A stretch of DNA of 64,000 bases from Adiantum capillus-veneris. Taxonomy: Eukaryota > Streptophyta > Polypodiopsida > Polypodiales > Pteridaceae. Both the position numbers and the translations under genes were made by a program. The stretch covers positions 61,478,209-61,542,208 of the forward strand of contig CM043971.1 in assembly GCA_014529385.2 (NCBI GenBank), in the 5' to 3' direction. The notes below the pieces were generated by a model that did not search any database, was not told where the DNA came from, and worked only from the letters and a program-made list of their open reading frames with translations. Positions 43,233 to 54,600 of the stretch are shown here, in pieces; positions within the stretch are counted from its first letter, which is position 1; each line of letters opens with the position of its first letter.

Positions 43233-43340
43233 TCAAGAAATTGATAAACAAAAAATGTAGGTGACTGCTTCATTATTTTGAGCAAACATATCAAAATCTC
43301 TATTGATTGAGCTCCATCTAGTAGTATCCTTTGTAAGATC
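43233..43340 (-). pseudogene. Terminal exon of the multidomain gene
   Basis: Acceptor TTCCTGCAG precedes GATCTTACAAAGG. The frame reads DLTKDTTRWSSINRDFDMF and stops at TGA 43233-43235. No domain is recognised. The preceding exon ends in a TAA two bases before its GTACTA donor, another sign of decay or of imprecise exon prediction. Confidence 0.5.
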
Positions 43341-43435
43341 CTGCAGGAAGGAATAAAAAGAAAGATTTGTTAGATACCATGCACATGAGTGTTCAAGTAT
43401 GTGTATCAAGAATATATGACATGTCACTAGTACCT

Positions 43436-44633
43436 TAGGGTTGCTTTCTATCCAGCCTTAGAAGATTGTTCTCATCTTTCACCTTATTTATATAAGCCTT
43501 TGTTGTGGTTGCCTTCAAAACTCCTTTTGTGTTACAACCCAATTGCCTAGCTAAAGTGGTCAATTGTGATGCCTTCATGCTTTCAATGGGTGTACGCTCC
43601 TTTGCTAAGATCTCTTGTATTTGGGCTCTTCTCATTTCATTGCGGTGGCTTGTGTCACTTGCATTTTCAATGATAGTTTCATCCATGTCACCTTTTGCAT
43701 GTGGTATTCTTCTTGTAAAGAACACCTTAGCTGACCAAACATCATTTTTCTGCTTCCAATACTCCATGATTTATTTGTATTCACTATCATTTGTCACTAT
43801 AGGTTGTCCATAATGATTAGAAGCAATTAAATCACGCACATCCCTTCTCTCATCAAGCTAAATCAAGTATGGCAGTAGCTCCTCCAAGAGCATATTGTCA
43901 ACCATCTTCTCAGCATCAAATTGTGGTGGAAAAATGCAATTGTTTGCTGGTGAAATACATCCCTTGTAAGGAGAGTCATCAATAAGCATTGTTCTTTGTG
44001 GATCACATTCAAACCCCATGGCAATTTTGGCTAGAGGCTTGAACATTGCCTCAACGTTTGGATTGTCGGGTCTAAACAATTTTTGAGTTTGAGCGGTGTA
44101 GCAAACATCTTGCGACCAAATTGCAAAGAAAGGCAATGTATCCTCAGCTAAGTTGTTTAGTGCTGCAAGGATTTGATACACATTATTCCTAGTAGTTGTT
44201 GACCAAATTGCAACATTAAACCTCTGTAAAATAGTCTTCAAGAATTGGATGCAACCTGGCCTGAGTATAATATATCTTTTTGAATCCATTTGCACTGAGT
44301 TGTGGTGTGAGGATGGTTGAGGGGAACGTTTCAACAATAGACCATTTAAATCCAATATAATTGTAAGCATGGATTTCTCAACATCTACGCTACATGACGT
44401 AGTACCAATTGGCAATAGCTCGTGAGTGGACTTTTCAGTCTCTTTTGATGTATGTTGCATTTTTGAAGCATCGATTTCTTGGTTCTCATTATTGGAAGCT
44501 TGCTCAAGTTGCACAACACTAGACTCTAGTATAGAAATATCATCCATCTTGGGCACTTTAGAAACCATAGAATCTATGGATTCTATAGTTGTTGACTGAA
44601 CCATAGGAGCATTATCCATCCCAGTTTGTGAAT
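43436..44633 (-). pseudogene. FCP1-like phosphatase exon of the multidomain gene
   Basis: Acceptor TTTTCTTAG is at 44634. An acidic N-terminal part is followed by TIILDLNGLLLKR (motif I with Asn for the second Asp), FNVAIWSTTTRNN (motif II) and TMLIDDSPYKG (motif III). Active FCP1/SCP phosphatases use DxDx(T/V), so this is probably a pseudophosphatase, as is its paralogue at 36.8 kb. TAG (43858-43860) and TAA (43770-43772) interrupt a frame that otherwise continues in step through DERRDVRDLIASNHYGQP and EYWKQKNDVW. The two halves clearly belong to one exon. Confidence 0.75.
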
Positions 44634-45272
44634 CTAAGAAAACACACACACAAATGGTATCTCAAAACCACTAGAATTTTATTCACCATATTTATATGTA
44701 GAACTCCTAGTAAGAAATTTATTTAAGGTAAAGTCGTTGTTAGAATCCTTGCAACCATTTTCAGCATTCGTACACCAAACACCACTTGTCTAAAATACAA
44801 TCTACTAACTCAACATTTTCCATCCTACACTTTATTAAAGATGAGTACTTAAAGTGAAAACTAAAAGCCACCCTTGTTGAGGAAACATGGATACAAGGTC
44901 CACCAAATGTCCAACCTAGACTACAAGCAAACAATTAGAGATTTGGCTTAGATTTGGATTCAAAGGCCACCACTTATTCAAGTAAGATAACTCCACTTGT
45001 TTAAGACAGTAATGTTTGAAGCCCCACCACTTGTCCAACCTAGACATTGATTAAATTTTGGTAAGATTTATCACAAATCTAGAGTAGAATCAAGATTCTA
45101 TGGCCAAGGTAGTCAAATAAGTTAGAACAACACACAAAGCATAAGAGCACTTTAGATTCTCGTTGAGCATAAACTAAACAATAATCAAATGTTATATTCA
45201 CTTGATATTTCATCCATGAAAAATGAAAATGATGCATGTACTTGAGATTTCCATCCATGTACAATACTTTAC
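44634..45272. other. Intron between SET and FCP1-like exons
   Basis: A few satellite cores (CCACCACTTGTCCAACCTAGAC near 45020) lie in otherwise unique AT-rich sequence. Their orientation here is that of the right-hand array. No other gene was seen. Confidence 0.5.
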
Positions 45273-45832
45273 AATGTCAAGTAAAGTTATAGTCAGCAAA
45301 CAACTCTTCTCCTGCTTCAACTTGACAAATAGTCTCAATGCATACATGGCCATATTCTTCGGACTTGATGTGTGAAGAGGTGCATTTATGCCAAGGTGGC
45401 AAATTTGGATCAAATGTATAGCGTACGTTGGGACAGACATTTGTACTGTGAGAACTATTTATATAGCCCGACACGTTTCCTTCTTCTACACAACCAATAA
45501 TGTATGATTGATCTTCCTCTTCTTCTATGTTTGGATCCTCTAGAAGAGAATATTTATAAGCTCTTGGAAAAATTTTGCATATCTTTTTCCAGTCTTGAAA
45601 TCTATACTTATGCCCTCCATAGTTTAGAATAGTCAAACCACTTTCCAGGGTAGTATGCACAAATAGCCCATAACCAGCTCCTTCAATACATGAAAGTCGC
45701 ACTTCAAAATCCACACCGTTAATATGAAAAATTACATCTTTGGGAATAGGAAACTTGGTGTCCCAAAAGGATCTTCATGCCAATCATAGTGTGAAATACA
45801 TCTAGTTTTTATATCACTTAACTCCTTTGTGT
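45273..45832 (-). pseudogene. SET domain exon of the multidomain gene
   Basis: Acceptor TTTTTGCAG is at 45833. The first 35 residues (ELSDIKTRCISHYDWHEDPF) are one frame off the rest, consistent with loss of one T in a TTTT run near 45760. The SET domain begins IEGAGYGLFVHTTLESG. It has an INSS..PNV segment where active SETs have NHSCxPN, and ends GEELFADYNF, the conserved GEEL..DY close. SET proteins transfer methyl groups from S-adenosylmethionine to lysine. The altered NHSC makes activity uncertain. A TGA (45277-45279) precedes the possible GTAAAG donor. Confidence 0.75.
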
Positions 45833-48412
45833 CTGCAAAAAGAAGAAAATATTATGCATAAAATAATGACAATATCAAAGAAAGATATCATTATTTTATA
45901 GTCCAATAGGTCTATTGTATGGAAGACTTAGAGTGCCTCTTACATGGTGCCTCCAAGGTTTCCAAAAAATAAAATCATTGGAAAAAAAAGGCCACTGTGT
46001 CTCCAATCTATTGCCCATTTGAAGCATAGAGAGAACCAAGGTCCACCACTTGTCCAAGCTAGACATGGAGCATTGACACAAGATCCAACACTTATCCAAG
46101 AACCCTATAGTATATGTGGTAACATGGGATGCATTGATGCAACAAAAGTAGTCTAGCCTCCTCATCCATCTCTTTTTTCTTGTAGCCTAGAGGGATTAGT
46201 TTCAAGGTCTATCACTAGTCAAAAACTACACATAGAACATTGATACAAGGTTCCACCACATGTGAAACCTATCATCTCTAGTAGCATGGATGGTTTGATA
46301 TCAAGGTTCACTGCGTGTCCTACCTATACTCTATTGTAGCATAGAGATTCTGGTTTGGTGGTACTACACTTGTCCAAACTTGGCTTGTTGTTGATATCTG
46401 GAGGTAATCAAGGGTCCTCCACTTGTCCAAGTTAGGCATATAAAACAATTGCAAGGTCCACCATGTGTACAACATATGATTGATTATAGCATGCATGGTC
46501 CTTATTTCATGGCAATACCATCTTCTCTCCAACATGTGTCCAACCTCGGCTCCATTGAAGCATGGAGAGAAGCAAGGTCCACCACTTATCAAAGCTATTA
46601 TTTTCTCCCAGTGCTTTCAAAACCCATAATACGTTGTACATGGGGGGGGGATTCTTGTTTCAAGGTCCACCACTTGGCTAAGATTGGATCCATTGAAACA
46701 TAAAGAGAAGCAAGCTCTACCATTTGTCCAAGCTAGGAGCCATTGAAACATGAAAACCCCATTATGTTGTATACGGGGGGTGTTTTTTCAAGGTCTACCA
46801 CTTGTCTAAGCTATGGTCCATTGGAACATGGAGAGAAGCAAAGCTCCACCACTTTTCTAAGCTAGGATCCATTGAAACATGGAGAGAAGCAAGCTCCATT
46901 GTTTGTCTAAGCTAGGCTCCATTGGAACAAGGAGAAAACAAGCTCCACCACTTGCCTATTATTGCATAGAGATTCTGGTTTTGAAGGTCCACCACTTGTC
47001 CAACCTTGCCTTCATGTATGGAGATAATCAAGAGTGCAATGCTTCTCTAAGCTAGGGACATAAAAGAGTTTCAAGGTCCACTACATATACGATCTATGAT
47101 GGGTTTGTAGCATGGGAGGTTTCATTTTAAGGTTGACCACTTCTCCAGCTCCGCTTGTCCAACCTCAGATCCATTGAAGAATGGAGAATAAAGGTGTACC
47201 AACTCTCCAAAATAGGCAAGACAATCTCTATAAAACCCATGAATTGTTAATATATGCTATGCTGTGGAGTTTTGTTTGAAGTTCCACTCCTTATCCAAGC
47301 TACAATCCATTGAAGCATGGAACTAAGTAAGATATATCTCTAGTCCAAGATAGGATCCATTGAAACATAGAGAGAATCAAGGTCCACCACTTGTCCAAGC
47401 TATGCATGGGTAATTGATATAAGGACCACGTACGTTTCACCTATACTATGCTCTATCATGGATGGTTTCATATCCACCAATTTTCCAACCTATTTAGTAG
47501 GTTGTATTATGGGGTTTGGTTTCAAGGTACTTCACTTGTCTAAGGTGGGTTCCATTGAACCATGGAGAGAAACATGTCTACCACTTGTCCGAAATATGCT
47601 CCTTTAAAACATAAAAACAAGGTCCACCACTTGTCCAAGCTAATGTTTCTCTCCATTGAAGCATGGAGAGAAACAAGGTCTACCACCTGTCCAAAATATG
47701 CTCCATTGAAACATAAAAGCAAGGTTCACCACTTGTCCAAGCTAATATAACAAATGGGTGTTGGTTACAAGGTGTACCACACTTGTCTAAACTAGTCTCC
47801 ATGCAAGGTCCACCACATGTCTAAGCTATATGATCTTGGTTTGAAGGTCTACCACACCTCTTGAAATTAGGATCCATGTAAGGTCCACCTTTTGTCAAGC
47901 TATGCCTTTAGTGAGTACTAAAACTAAGTAAATTGCAGTACTTAAATACCTTTCCAAGCTCATTAAGATTTTGGTCTCTAAGGCCACCACCACATGTCTA
48001 ATCTATGCTCTAATTGATTACTTATGCTAGTTCTCAAAGTCCAAACATAAGCTCCCTTCTAGCAAGGTTAGTTTAAATTTAGGCTCCAACACCTCTCTAA
48101 GCTAGGTTCAATTTATGAAGCATCACCATTTAACCATGCTACGATCTAATGTAGGGGGTATTGATAAAAGGTCCAAAACGTATTGAGTTCAAGCTCTTAA
48201 GTAATTAAGTCTTTGTGAGTATTAAATGTTATAGTTTTAGTCTAAAGATCCACCATTCAAAAACTCAAGTAATTTATTATTTACATTCAAACCTTGAATG
48301 CTTGAGATAAAAAATACAAACTCAATCAATACTATATAAAGCAAAATCTAACATTAAGAGTATCAAATCAGTAACAAGAAACACTAACATGCACAAGAAA
48401 CTCAAAACATAC
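45833..48412. repeat. Satellite-filled intron
   Basis: From about 45900 to 47900 dozens of degenerate satellite cores (CCACCACTTGTCCAAGCTA type, plus orientation) occur without a clear higher-order period. The intron is bounded by a GTATGT donor at 48412 and TTTTTGCAG at 45833 on the minus strand. No ORF here is credible. Confidence 0.7.
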
Positions 48413-49800
48413 GTGTCTCCATTTCCAAAAAGTCCTCCATTGATAGAGGATGTTGTTGTTGTTCTTCTTCTTCTCTTTGTGGAGAGCACTCCTCTGTAAC
48501 AGGCACAATGTCATCTGATTGCGAAGTGGATTGTTGAAGTCCAGCCCATTTTTCTATATATTCATGAGACTTAGCAAAGTCTAGCAGCATGGTCTCCACG
48601 TTTTTTGCCTCCTCCACACTATCAATTAAGCATATAACTTCTTTTTTCTATTGTATTCCTTCCTGTGCAACCAAGGAGCCATCACCAAAAACATCAACAA
48701 GCTTGCGGTCTTCAAAACAATATGTACGAATGTAGTGCTTGACCAAAGCTCTTTTTTGGCCTCCAAATATTGCAAATCTGACATATCGTTATCTGCTACT
48801 TGAAGAAGAGAACAATCAATTGGCATGGGATGTTCCTCTGATCTTCTTCTCAGGTCTTCAAATGCATTGCCTTGTCCCAAGAAGGCAATAACTGTTAGGA
48901 ATTGAATTGCTCCTTTGCAAGGAGCTGATGGAAAGTGATGCAATGCACCACAACAATGGTAGCTCAGATTATCTCCCATGGCGTGAAAGGCACATTGCAA
49001 TTTTGTGAAGTTAGTGAAATCCACAAATGCAAGAAAGACAAATCCAGGATCTGTTGACCCTCCAGCAATAGCCAAGATCCCATCCAAAGCATTGTTAAAT
49101 GTCTCCTCACTCCACTTCAAATTGCCTCCAACGTTTTTTGTCATATCTAAAACACATAAGCCAATAGGCACTTTATTATTGAAGTGGCGCATCAAGTAGA
49201 GATTGCCTTCCATTTGTAGGCTCACCACATAGATTGACCATGGCAAATCTCTAGGCTCAGTTTTCTCCTTTGAAGGTGAATTGCCCATTGCATGTATTTT
49301 ATTGCTCCATTTGGAAAAGCCATTTTCTTTGTTCCACGCGTCAAACTAGATTTGATCCATTCCTCGCATAGCATTAAAATTGTTTTATAAACAACATCAT
49401 TGATGTTATACATTTTGACCACCTCCTCCCAGTCTTTACATGGTGAAGACTCATTCAAATTGTTGAAGCCTTCAAGAAGTGCATCTTGAATCAATTTGTC
49501 TTGCTTCAACTACTGATTCGATCATACATGTCAGTTGCATCACCATCCTTTGCACTCTTTGACAGTAAAATCTTCTCATCTCTAATCTCTTCTTGAATAG
49601 TCTTTACCTCTGATTCCTCAAGGCCACAAAGGTATCTAAATACAGTTGTTGGGGGTTTCTTATTCTCCTCTTCTAGCTTTTCAATGATTTCTATCCAGCA
49701 ATCATAAACTAAATCAGAGTACGTGACCATGTGTGCCTGTTTAGCAATCCAACTTGCTGCTGCACTCATTCTTGCCAATCGAAGAAAAGCCTAAAAAGAA
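48413..49800 (-). pseudogene. Methyltransferase-like exon of the multidomain gene
   Basis: Acceptor TTTCTTTTTAG is at 49801, in phase with the previous exon (..AGWD then AFLRLARMSAAA). Four overlapping frames (49778-49506, 49509-49222, 49288-48626, 48617-48402) show three frameshifts in one exon. The third frame has a Rossmann-like pattern: IGLCVLDMTKNV (strand), SEETFNNALDGILA (helix), GFVFLAFVDF (strand), FTKLQCAFHAMG (helix) and later CKGAIQFLTVIAFLG. This is the layout of DPPY-type amino-methyltransferases, but DPPY is replaced by DMTK, so it may be inactive. The C-terminal end is Gln/Glu-rich. The methyltransferase call is by pattern only. Confidence 0.5.
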
Positions 49801-49874
49801 ATAGAGAAATAATTAAACTATTGAGCAAGATTTGTTAATTAAACACTATCAAAAAGACAAAGAAAATAACTTAC
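49801..49874 (-). other. Short intron with consensus splice sites
   Basis: Donor GGGAT|GTAAGT (49874) and acceptor TTTCTTTTTAG (49801) bound a 74-base AT-rich intron and keep the frame. These are the best splice sites in the window and fix the strand of the gene. Confidence 0.75.
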
Positions 49875-51067
49875 ATCCCATCCGGCACGAGATGCATGTA
49901 CCTCTGCAATTCCACTTGCTGCCTTTGGTGGTCGTCTTGAGAAGATCCATTGACTCCGTAAATGTCTCAATATTTGGCTGTAAGGTTGCTTGACATACAA
50001 TGCCTGAGCCTCCTCATTTGCAATGGCAGATATAGCAGTTGCAACAAATGGAGGAGCATTCACAACAATGCGAGCCTTTCTAAATTTATACACGCTAATC
50101 AGTCTTTCAAATATCTCTTTGTTGTTTTGTTCATTGTGAAGCAAAACTTTTGCAGCATAGATTGAATGCTTCCCATCAAGAATCCAATAATGATAATCTT
50201 TAATTTTTTGCTCCTCTACCTCTTCTACTGCCAAAGGAGTCCCCTTCTTTGATTTTGCATTTCGAACAGGCATCAAATATGCACATGCTGCAGGCTTGGT
50301 CGTACTCCATGAAAATCCAAATAGCACACTTTCAGCGTGTTTTTTATCCATAATACGTGCATTATAGTGATCAGGAGCAAGCCAACAATTTTGAATAGGG
50401 ATATCAAATTCCCTATATTGGAAAGGAAAATAATTTATGTACTTATTCATTCCACCTGTATCTTTGTCTTGTCCTTTCATGGCCTCAGCTTCTAAAACAT
50501 CTAGATCCACAATTCTCATCTTTGACATTGAACCCTCTGTTGATGAGGATGCCAAAGATGCCTTGTCTACATCCAAAATGGAACTAGTTCGCTTAGCTGC
50601 TACTTTTTGCATTTTTGCTTACTTCTTTGTGGATGGTGGTCGTGCAGCTTTCACCTTTTTTCATTGTAGTGTGGCAATGATGGAGCTTTGAAGTTGATCT
50701 GCTGTGATGTTTGGATTTGATTCTGCAAACTTCCATCCTCAAGAAAACATTGTCTCTTCTTTGTTTCTAGACATGCGCTCCAATGCATATGCTCCTGGAG
50801 ATAGTTGAAATTCTAGATTCATTGGAACTAGAATGTCAATGCATTCCACCTCCGGATGACTATCAACTACAGAGACAGATGCTTCCACAACTTGTCCAAC
50901 ATCTTCAAACAAGCCGTCATTCTCCTTTTTGGCAATAAATAGATGCACCTTATGAAATTGTGCACCCTCTATACCATGTATGTCCAAATACCATTTCCTA
51001 ACATCATTGCAAGTATAGTCAACTAAGACAGCAACCCTTGCAACCTGTTTTTTTGGAGCCATCTTTC
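49875..51067 (-). pseudogene. ParB-like exon of the multidomain gene
   Basis: An acceptor (TTTTGTTTCAG) precedes GAAAG and the first Met, MAPKKQVARVAVLVDYTCND (51062). The N-terminal 100 residues are unassigned. TGA, TGA and TAA then break the frame at about 50740-50615, although coding-like sequence (GWKFAESNPNITADQL) continues in step between them. The second half is a ParB/sulfiredoxin-like fold: FDIPIQNCWLAPDHYNAR and DYHYWILDGKHSIYAAKVLL match the ParB N-terminal pattern (YNxR, then a strand and DGxHRxxAA). A helix-rich ANEEAQALYVKQPYSQILRH follows. ParB-like domains bind or cleave DNA and some use CTP. Here the role is unknown. Confidence 0.6.
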
Positions 51068-51119
51068 CTGAAACAAAAAAAACCAAATGTTATTTTAGCA
51101 TATACTTTTTTGTAATGAA

Positions 51120-51660
51120 TTAAGTTTGTGTGAATACAAGGTCCACCACCTGTTCACGTTAGATCTAAGCAAGTATACATAGTAATCATTCAAGCTAGTA
51201 AACTAAGGGAAGGGAGAAGTAAGGTCCACCACTTGTCCAAGCTCAACTCTAGACAACATGGAGAAATTCGAGGTCTACTAATTGTCTAATATAGGCTAAC
51301 TATATTGAAACATAGAGAGAAGCAAAGGTACACCACTTATCCAATCTAGGGTCCATTGTAACATGGAGAGAAGGATGCTCCACCATTTGTCCAAAATAGG
51401 CTCCATTGAAACATGAAGAGAAGCAATATGCACCATGTCTTCGAGATGCTAGGCTCCATTGAAATACCTTAAACCCACGATATTTTGTATATGGGGGGTT
51501 TACATTCAAGGTCCACCACTTGTCCAACCTATTAACGCTAGTAGCATGAGTGGTTTGGTCTCAAGATTCACCACTTTTTCACTCTATGTCATTATATTAA
51601 GAATATATGGGTGTTAAGGTCCACCACTTGTCCAACCTATAAGGCTATATCTTGAAGGTT
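51120..51660 (+). repeat. Satellite, irregular start of right array
   Basis: Cores such as GGTCCACCACTTGTCCAAG and an incomplete higher-order unit lie upstream of the first exon block. The gene's promoter is not recognisable here. Confidence 0.75.
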
Positions 51661-54600
51661 ATTCTTTCTCACCACTTGGAGTGACCATGATAGGTTTTAC
51701 ATGGGGGTTTGGTTCCAAGGTCCACCACTTGTCCAAGATAACTCTATTGAAACATAGAGAGAACCAAAGGTCCACCACTTGTCCAAGCTAGGGTCCATTG
51801 AAACATGGAGAGAAGGATGCTCCACCATTTGTCCAAGATACGCTCCATTGAAACATGAAGAGAAGAAAGCTACACCATGTCTCCAAGATGCTAATCTCCA
51901 TTGAAATACCTTAAACCCATGATATTTCGTACATGGGGGGTTTACATTCAAGGTCCACCACTTGTCCAACCTATTATCTCTAGTAGCATGAGTGGTTTGG
52001 TCTCAAGATTCACCACTTTTCCACTCTATGTCATTATATTAAGAATATATGGGTGCTAAGGTCCACCACTTGTCCAACCTATAAGGCTATATCTTAAACA
52101 TTATTCTTTCTCACCACTTGGAGTTACCATGATAGGTTTTACATGGGAGTTTGGTTACAAGGCCCACCACTTGTCCAAGCTAAATCTATTGAAACATAGA
52201 GAGAAGCAAAGGTCCACCACTTGTCCAAGCTAGGCTCCATTGAAACATGGAGAGAAGGATGCTCCACCATTTGTCAAAGATAGGCTCCATTGAAACATGA
52301 AGAGAAGCAAGCTGCACCATGTCTCCAAGATGCTAGGCTCCATTGAAATACCTTAAACCCATGATATTTCGTACATGGGGGGTATACATTCAACGTCCAC
52401 CACTTGTCCAACCTATTATCCTTAGTATCATGAGTGGTTTGGTCTCAAGATTCACCACTTTTCCACTCTATGTTGTTATATTAAGAAGATCTAGGTTTTA
52501 AGGTCGACCACTTGTCCAACCTATAAGGCTAGATCTTAAAGGGTAATATTTCTCACCACTTGGAATGACCATGATATGTTTTACATGGGGGTTTGGTTCC
52601 AAGGTCCACCACTTGTCCAAGCTAACTCTATGGAAACATAGAGAGAAGCAAAGGTCCACCACTTGTCCAAGCTAGGCTCCATTGAGACATTTAGAAAAGG
52701 ATGATCCCCCATTGGTGGAAGATAGGCTCCATCGAAAAATGAAGAGAAGCAAGCTGCACCATGTCTCCAAGATGCTAGGCTTCATCGAAATACCTTAAAC
52801 CCAGGATATTTTGTACATGGGGGGTTTACATTCAAGGGCCGATACTTGTCCAAGCTATTATCGCTAGTAGCATGAGTGGCTTTGTCTCAAGATTCACCAC
52901 TTTTCCACTCTATGTCATTATATTAAGAATATGTGGGTGTTAAGGTCCACCACTTGTCCAACCTATAAGTCTATATCTTAAAGGTTATTCTTTCTTACCA
53001 CTTGGAGTGACCATGATAGGTTTTATATGGGGGTTTGGTTTCAAGCTCCACCACTTGTCCAAGCTAACTCTATTGAAACAGAGAGAGGAGAAAAGGTCCA
53101 CCACTTGTCCAAGCTAGGCTCCATTGAAACATGGAGAGAAGGATGCTCCACCAATTGTCCAAGATACGCTCCATTGAAACATGACGAGAAGCAAGGTGCA
53201 CCATGTCTCCAAGATGCTAGGCTTCAGCGAAAAACATTAAACCCACGATATGTCGTAGATGAGGGGTTTACATTCAAGGTCCAACACTTGTCCAAGCTAT
53301 TATTGGTAGTAGCCTGAGTGGTTTGGTCTCAAGATTCACCACTTTTACACTCTATGTCATTATATTAAGAATATGTGGGTGTTAAGGTCCACCACTTGTC
53401 CAACCTATAAGGCTACATCTTAAAGGTTATTCTTTCGTACCACTTGGAGTGACCATGATAGGTTTTACATGGGGGTTTGGTTCCAAGGTCCATCACTTGT
53501 CCAAGCTAATTCTATTGAATCATAGAGAGAAGCAAAGGTCCACCACTTGTCTAAGCTAGGCTCCATTGAAACATGGAGAGAAGGATGCTCCACCATTTGT
53601 CGAAGCTAACTCTATAGAAACATGGGGGGTTTACGTTCAAGGTCCACCACTTTTCAAAGCTATTACCGCTAGTAGAATGAGTGGTTTTGTCTCAAGATTC
53701 ACCACTTTCTCACTCTATGTCATTATGTTAAGAATATTTGGGTGTTAAGGTCCACCACTTGTCCAACCTATAAGACTATATCTTAAAGGTTATTCTTTCT
53801 CACGACTTGGAGTGACCATGATAGGTTTTACATTGGGGTTTGGTTCCAAGGTCCACCACTTGTCCAAGCTAACTCTATTGAAACATAGAGAGAAGCAAAG
53901 GTCCACCACTTGTCCAAGCTAGGGTCCATTGAAACATGGAGAGAAGGATGCTCCACCATTTGTCCAAGATAGGCTGCATTGAAACAAGAAGAGAAGCAAG
54001 GTGCACCATGTCTCCAAGATGCTAGGATCCATCTAAATACCTTAAACCCACCATATTTCATAGATGGGGGGTTTACATTCAAGGTCCACCACTTGTCCAA
54101 CCTATAAGTCTATATCTTAAAGGTTATTCTTTCTTACCACTTGGAGTGACCATGATAGGTTTTATATGGATGTTTGGTTCCAAGCTCCACATCTTGTCCA
54201 AGCTAACTCTATTGAAACAGAGAGAGAAGCAAAGGTCCACCAGTTGTCCAAGCTAGGCTCCATTGAAACATGGAGAGAAGGATGCTCCACCATTTGTCCA
54301 AGATAGGCTCCATTGAAACATGACGAGAAGCAAGCTGCACCATGTCTCCAAGATGCTAGGCTCCATCGAAAAACATTAAACCCATGATATGTCGTAGATG
54401 AAAGGGTTTACATTCAAGGTCCAACACTTGTCCAAGCTATTATTGGCTGTAGCCTGAGTGGTTTGGTCTCAAGATTCACTACATTTCCACTCTATGTCAT
54501 TATATTAAGAATATGTGGGTGTTAAGGTCCACCACTTGTACAACCTATAAGGCTACATCTTAAACGTTATTCTTTTTTACCACTTGGAGTGACCATGATA

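Larger units (their letters stand above)
43233..51067 (-). pseudogene. Multidomain gene: ParB-like, methyltransferase-like, SET and FCP1-like domains
   Basis: Five minus-strand exon blocks with plausible GT..AG borders form one gene: 51067-49875, 49800-48413, 45832 to about 45273, 44633-43436 and 43340-43233. Domains in order are an unknown N-terminal region, a ParB/Srx-like fold, a Rossmann methyltransferase-like region, SET, FCP1-like and a short tail. Fusions of ParB-like and adenine-methyltransferase domains are established in phages and prokaryotic mobile elements. Adding SET and FCP1 points to a nuclear chromatin or DNA-modification role (inference). Six in-frame stops and at least four frameshifts make this copy a likely pseudogene. 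The large intron 48412-45833 contains satellite. The alternative is two adjacent genes, split at that intron. Confidence 0.55.

Noticed and set aside
43233-51067. A non-standard genetic code reading stops as Gln or Arg
   Set aside because: Frameshifts accompany the stops, and intact ORFs elsewhere (for example the LINE ORF1) end at standard stops.
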